From: Progne subis subis
Lineage: Eukaryota; Chordata; Aves; Passeriformes; Hirundinidae
Assembly (NCBI GenBank): GCA_022316685.1
Contig: JAKJHU010000030.1
Span: 17,068,018 to 17,132,017 of the forward strand
Direction: 5' to 3'
DNA: 64,000 nucleotides
Shown here: positions 58,101-64,000 of the stretch, piece after piece
How positions within the stretch are numbered: the first letter of the stretch is position 1
Layout: each line of letters starts with the position of its first letter
Notes under the pieces: generated by a model
Database searches by the model: none
What the model saw: the letters and a program-made list of their open reading frames with translations, nothing else
Told to the model about the DNA's origin: nothing
Position numbers and translations under genes: made by a program

Positions 58101-60236
58101 CAGCACACAAAGATCCCCTGCTCTTCCTTCCAAGCTCTTTCCTACAATGCTGGTTTTTCTGATGTGATTGCATCAAAGAGTCATTACAGTTCTACACTCC
58201 AGCCCCAAATTCTTCTTATTTCTGTCTTAAACCCACTTCTCCTCCATGGCCTGAGCCTCCTGTTTTTCAAATCTCCTCATTCCTCTGTTCTCCACAAACA
58301 TCTGGGACACTTATAGGCCACATGTTTCATTTTCTTGAAGACTTCAGGGGAGATGGGGACACACTGATTCTGTGGATTAACTTGGCAGGGCTTATACACT
58401 GAATTTAAAGTGTTTCGTTGATCCAACAGCAAGTTCAGACTCACAGTAATGTTATAAGTTCTGTTTTCAAATTCTTGGATGTGCTGAAAATTTAACCTAA
58501 AAATGCACTGTGTTCCAACTTAAGAGATAGAAAGGAATATTTAGATTACGAGATTAGTAAAGACCTGATGAAACAAAGGCCACATACCCAGCCTCTTTTT
58601 GCAATTTTTTTAGGTCTTTCAAATGCATAATGCTATATGCAGCCTGCTTTTCCCAAGTTCATTCAGAGCAACGGACAAAACTGTTTTAATCCTCAGCTGT
58701 GACTGAGGGTGCAGGGAGCCGTACCCTGAGCCTGCACAATGAAGAATCATGACCTGTATTAAAAGCTATTGAACCTCTCTGCCACCAAAAATGAGAGTGA
58801 TAGCTTAACTCTTTTGGCATTAGTGAGCAAATATTTCCTTCAGAGTTGGCATAGCATTTGACTCCTAGAATGATAGAAGAATGTTTGAAAAGAGAGTGGT
58901 GCTGCATTGGGCAGTTGGTTTGTGTGGGTCTGGCAAGATGAGCCTCACACTGACCGCTCTGAACTGAACTGCCCAGTGTTAGGTGACCACTGTGCATGGG
59001 AGCCCCAGGAGTGCAGGGGTCTGCAATCACATCGTTAAAGATGACTTGTTGATATGAAGAGATGACGTTGGAGCCGCCTAGTCAATTTTATCTTCTTTAT
59101 CTCCTAATTTGGGAGTACTTAAATTTGCTACAATTGCAGGCTTCTTTCAATACTTATGAAAGGGACTTTTACAAAGGTTTTGACAAATATTACAAGGAAC
59201 ACTTCTGAATTATTGTGCCTGAGGTGGCAGGTCTCATTTGTCAAAGCTGATGGCAAGTATCTTCCTCTTTGTCCTAAAAGTGTCCCAGGAGCAGGGACAT
59301 GGCAGCAGCAGAGAAGCAGGCAAGACCTCTGTGAGGTGCTGAGAAACTGCTCCTGGGAGGTTTGCAGAAACAGCTGCAGAGGGAGGTGTGGGACATCAGG
59401 TTTATTGAAAGGAAGGATATTGCTCCTGCAAATGGAAGGGGAAGGAGAGAAACAGATGTCATGTCCTCAGTCTGTTTAGTTCCTACCAGGAAGGAAAATT
59501 GAGGGTTAAGTCTAACTTCCGTTTCAACTTATCACAGAGGGGAAGATTTGGCATTTTGTGTGGTTCTCTAAGGTTATAATAGGGTCATTTAAAAGACATT
59601 TTTTATTTTACTTATGCACAATTGAAAATGGATTAAGACATATTATTCACCTACAATACTGACTGTACTCCACCTGACCACATCAGTTAAGTGATTTCAG
59701 CTTTGGCTAGATTTTGGATTGCCTTAAAAACCAAAGAGCCCCAAGAATAAGCCACATGGTCACAAGGGATCACTAAACATCATTTAAGTGAGGTGAGAAA
59801 CACTTTTTATCTAAATGGAGATTAATCTGAGTAAGAAAGCTTTATGGACATACAGGAGAGAGCAGACCTGTGATATATAGACTCAAGTATCAGCTGAGAA
59901 AGGGTTAAGATTATAAAATGAGGTTTCAAAGGAGTAAAGCAAAATAAAGGTGTTTGATAAGCCAAAGCAGCAGCTTTTCTGTGCATGTGTGCACCCAAGA
60001 TTGGAATCATCATTGTTTTGAAATTTGTTTTCACCTCTGATAAGGTAGATGCAACATACAGAGCTGGCAATTTACAACCTCTTTGGAAGGGTGTAAGAGA
60101 TGAGTGTAAATGATTACCAGGAACTAGGGAGTGCTGAGAGAGTCACTGACCAGCTTCCAACACTAGAAATAGCTCTTTTTTCTTGTTATTTAATAACTTC
60201 CCAGAGGGGCACACCACACTCATTTCTAGTCCTAGG
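55181..60236. other. Unique sequence, no gene seen
   Basis: Five kilobases without a recognised gene or transposable element. The longest frames are 114 codons (58,686-59,030 minus), 107 codons (59,156-59,479 plus) and 103 codons (56,283-56,594 minus), all without recognisable domains. The stretch at 56.9-57.2 kb is markedly A-rich on the plus strand. Confidence 0.5.
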
Positions 60237-60264
60237 GAAAAAACAAAACAAAACAAAAAACAAC
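60237..60264. repeat. (AAAAC)n A-rich repeat
   Basis: Four or five imperfect AAAAC/AAAC units. Confidence 0.85.
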
Positions 60265-63200
60265 ACTTTAAAGTTATGATATTATGTATCAAAAAAGCTA
60301 TTTTGTATCATTTATTATTTATCTGCTGAGGCTTTGAGAGCACTTAAGTTTCATCTATGCATGCAGAAAAGATAAAACCCAGTCCCAAGAAATTTATTAG
60401 CTAAAATATTTGCTATAACTAAACTGGAGATTTATTTAACAGATTTCTAAATAGATTTAAATGGTGCAAACCTTTCTGCAGACGATGTAAACTTAGCCTA
60501 GATGTTACTTACAGAAATTTAATATCTATAATTAGTGACTGGAATCAAGTAAACTGAGGCGAGTCTCTCAAGTTTAAGGGTTTTTTTTGTGGGTTGAGTG
60601 TCTGGAATGTATAAGTGGATTGCAAAAAAAAATTTTAAAACTGCATCACTTCTGTAAAAAAATCACTTAAAAAAAAAGTGTTCTTTTATGTCTAGAAAAC
60701 TTTTCATAAAACATAAACCAGCTTTTAGCCATCGTTTTTCTGCCTGACTTTATGCTTAGCACCAGCTGCCTAGGTTTTTATAAGGTGTTAATAAATCTGC
60801 CCATACTATTTTTAAATAATTTGTCAGAGAAATGCTTTCTCATTCCTGCCATGAGGACTGATTCTGTCTGGGAAGTACTTGGCTGCTGTACAGACAGGTC
60901 CTGTAGAAAACCCCTTGATAAAGATAGCTGATTGTGTTGTAACCAAAAATAGTTTCTGCCTCTATTAAGGACACACACTGCATGGAAAATCTGACAGCGA
61001 AGAGGTGCTTAACACCTGTGCTTGGTGCTAATCAGGGCCAAGCCAAAAGTAGCTTGGAGCCTGACAGCCTCTTTGCCCCTTCTTGCCCAACCTCATGCAC
61101 AAATTTAGGTGTAGCTGAACTTCTGTGGGCAAGGGGGATGAGCTAGACAGCTCCCACAAAATCCCTTCAGGCCCTGATTTCTATTGCTTTACACTGAGAA
61201 GCTGAACTTTTTTAAGTAGGAGCAGAGATGGGCAATTGCACAAGCAACATTCGGGTGTAACTTAGTGCAATGACAACTTTTGCTGCAGTGGTTGGGACAA
61301 ACTCTGGCCAATATAGCTGAAAATTAGCTCTGCTTCTTGAAATTGGCAAATGAGATTTAGGAATCTTTCTCAAAAATCACTGCTTCTCTCTGTGGTAGCC
61401 CAGAAAAGTTCATCACGAGTAGTGGTGCTTTCCCTTAGTAGACCTTCTGCATGTATTTTTTCCTGAGGAATTTGAGTCAAAGGATTTATACCACATCAAG
61501 TCCAAAGTGGGAGACTCTGGCAGTGGGTGGGTGAAAAACACATTAGAACACAGACCTGTGAACAGGCATACCTGCATTTAGTCTAACCTTACTTAGTCTG
61601 TCTCTTGAGGCAGAGGTTTGTAGACCTAGGTCAGAGACTGTAAAAGCAGTATAATACAGGTCTTTCTATTAGACAACCAGCAAAGTGCTTAGTTGAAAAT
61701 TATACCATTAAAACCCCACCATTATCAAATGGAGTATTGGCAACTTAGAATTAAATATCAAAAAGGGATGATAAATGTATAATTTGGAAATGCAAGGTTC
61801 AGAAAGGCCTTAAAGAGACACGATGTTCACCTCATTTTTTTGAGTGTCTCTGTGAATGCTCTTTTCCATCTGCAATAGCAGGCAGTCACTGTGTCAAGCC
61901 CAGATGCTGCTGTTGATCTGGGCCCCCCCCCAATGCTGGGGCTCCCTACCCAGGCCCACCGCAGCCCCTGGGCTGCAGAGTGTCACTCACACTGCCTGAT
62001 CTTCTCAGAACCTTCCACTTCTAGTGAAGTATGCAAATTCTACTTGCACTGCTCTTGCTGCAAATATCCCCTGGGAACACTCAGCAGGATGCTCTTCTCA
62101 GAGGTGAGGGAAGTGGGTTCAGATAGCCCAGGGTGCACAACTGGCTGTGAGCCACAGCCCATTGATCTCATGTGAATTACGTGGGAGAGAGGAAGCTCAA
62201 TAGCTAACCCCTGTGCAAACCACACTGGCACAATCCTGCATGTGTTCATAGCATGTTTTATCTTTTTATCTCAAAAACCTTGTTTACAGCACTGGAAATG
62301 GATATTACTCTCACTCCCAGCTTTACCAAGGAGCCAGTGAAGGCTTCAGTATATTTATGGACCAAATCACAATTTACACAGATGTAAAAAACATCATCCT
62401 TGGCATCAATGGCTTCCTACTGAAATAGGAATATTGCAGCTAACATGAGCATCAAACACACATGCAGCAATGGCCAAATAAATAAGCATCTCCCCTGGGC
62501 TCACACTATCTGCCTCTGCATTTTTCATACTTGGGGCCTGATCTTGCTTCTATTAAGAAAGATGGAAACACTCCAAATTCTTTCAGTGGGAGTAAATGGC
62601 TGCCTCTCTATACTCCAGACTCCTGGGGTGTATGTATTGTAGAATGTATTCGAGCTACATGCCTGTATGTCTTTCTTATGCAGTTTCAGCTTTTATAAAC
62701 TTCAGGAGTTTGCAGCTTTGTCAGTAATGACAATGACAAGTTTCATTCCAACTGGTACATTCCCAGGGAAAGTTCTTATTCCAAAGAAATGTTATTTCTC
62801 AATGAAAATCTGTTCTGCTGAATTTTTTTTTCCCCTAGTTCTGTCCTTTGGGCTCATTGAAAGGTTCATCTTGCTTTCAGATTCCCTGCACACTCAGGAA
62901 ATACAGGATCAAGACCTCTGATACTGGAGTGATCATGCTTCTTCAGTCCATCTTCTGCAAGAGTTAAAATGCATCATTGTGGGTTCCCACTCCGGATGGA
63001 GAAGGATGACAAACTGTGCCTGGTCATTTGTTCCTGCTCAAACTGCACAGACAGTAGAAGTTGAGGCTTCCAGATCCTTTTCTGTTTGTTTTTGGGACAG
63101 AAGTCAGCAACTTTTGGATGGTCTTCTAACACACAGTACTCAGCCCTGCAAGTGTTTTGTCAGTAAAAAAAGCAAGCACCTGGAAGTAGCCTTCAAAGTT

Positions 63201-64000
63201 TACGAGAAATTCAAATGGCTTCTTCCAGACTTGCATATATATTCTTGATTTTGGCTTCTTCTGAGCATGAGCTTCTTCATAAGCTCATGCTATGCACTTC
63301 TCCATGCATTTCACATCTTTGGATACTAATATAGAGCATATGTTCCCCATTTAGTTCTTCCTTGATTCTAGTTGGCATCAGGTCTGTGGTAAAGTAGAAG
63401 GAAAGCAGCTGTTTTGAGAGAAAATACTTGTTTACAAAACAAACTTATATTTGTATGTGAAAACAGTCAAAACCCTTATATTCTGAGATAGACATGTCTG
63501 CAGGAAGAATATCCTTCATGACCATTTAAGTTATGAAGCAATGATCATGTTTTCGTGGAGCTTATATAATAAAAATGAAGTAGAAGAGCATGTTTTAAAG
63601 TGTGTTTACAGTCTTAAAAGTACCTGTGTGTTTCATGTGTATAGAACCAATCGGTATCTTCAATGATGCTGGAATCTTAAAAATGAAAGAAAAACATGCT
63701 TTCAAATAAATTTCCTTGTCCATAACTGAAAAGTGTTAGTGAGCTAACATTTCCATTTCAGTCACTGGTTTGCAAAATTCTGATTGGCATCTGTAAGTCC
63801 ATAGGGAATAAGCCTGCCTGGGGCACCTTCAAAGTGTGAGGACCAGGACGCAAAGCAGAAAGCAACGTGTACTGAGTAACCACTTGTAAATCTCATCCAG
63901 TAGAAAGACATTTTGGAGACACACATATGCCAAAATTGAGTGAAGTAAGTGTTAAAAGACCACACATCTGTGAACAAACAAAATGGAAAAAAGACCCACA
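60265..64000. other. Unique sequence to the window end, no gene seen
   Basis: No gene was recognised. A small C9 run (61,923-61,931) lies in a locally GC-rich stretch at 61.9-62.0 kb, inside a 94-codon plus-strand frame without a recognisable domain. An octamer lies at 62,031. Frames of 89 codons or fewer near 62.4-63.2 kb are unrecognised. Confidence 0.5.

Noticed and set aside
1..64000. CRISPR arrays, bacterial operons, tRNA, rRNA, U6 or 7SK genes and well-known microRNAs
   Set aside because: No spaced direct-repeat array, cloverleaf B-box-like sequence or familiar small-RNA sequence was seen on either strand by eye.

Overview
This 64 kb window looks like vertebrate nuclear DNA, almost certainly from a songbird. 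The evidence is a complete 650 bp solo LTR of the passerine ERVL-type family (20,884-21,533) together with five fragments of CR1, the dominant avian LINE. Interspersed repeats are otherwise sparse, simple repeats are frequent, and the background is AT-rich and CpG-poor. There are no bacterial features (operons, ribosome binding sites, CRISPR arrays).

I recognise no host protein-coding gene, tRNA, rRNA or snRNA. The longest ATG-initiated open frames are about 167 codons (15,952-16,455 minus and 36,826-37,329 plus). They show no family resemblance I can name and are not far from chance expectation for this length. The window is best read as intergenic or deep-intronic sequence. Only the C-terminal reverse-transcriptase remains of a decayed CR1 element (52.1-53.0 kb, minus) are recognisably coding in origin.

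Layout: 0-15 kb is unique sequence with a C22 tract (2.45 kb), a CpG-dense block framed by a perfect 14 bp inverted repeat (9.55-9.62 kb) and a T26 tract (11.3 kb). 15-21.5 kb holds a CR1 3' end, an A21 tract, a 74 bp A-rich tract with spaced G's and the solo LTR. 21.5-34 kb is unique sequence with a T45 tract, a (TC)13 array, T30 and A25 tracts, a small CR1 scrap and several dinucleotide to tetranucleotide arrays. 34.3-34.6 kb is the only CpG-island-like block and contains a NotI site. 34.6-50 kb is unique sequence with one CR1 3' end at 40.2 kb. 50-53.2 kb is the repeat-densest part: a CR1 3' end, then an 875 bp CR1 flanked by about 90 bp direct repeats. 53.2-64 kb is unique sequence with an A51 tract.

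No undescribed biological system could be demonstrated. The most unusual structure is the long direct duplication flanking the 52 kb CR1. Next are the isolated CpG islet at 34.4 kb and the inverted-repeat CpG block at 9.6 kb. Negative statements about genes rest on reading by eye; short exons and lncRNA exons could be missed.
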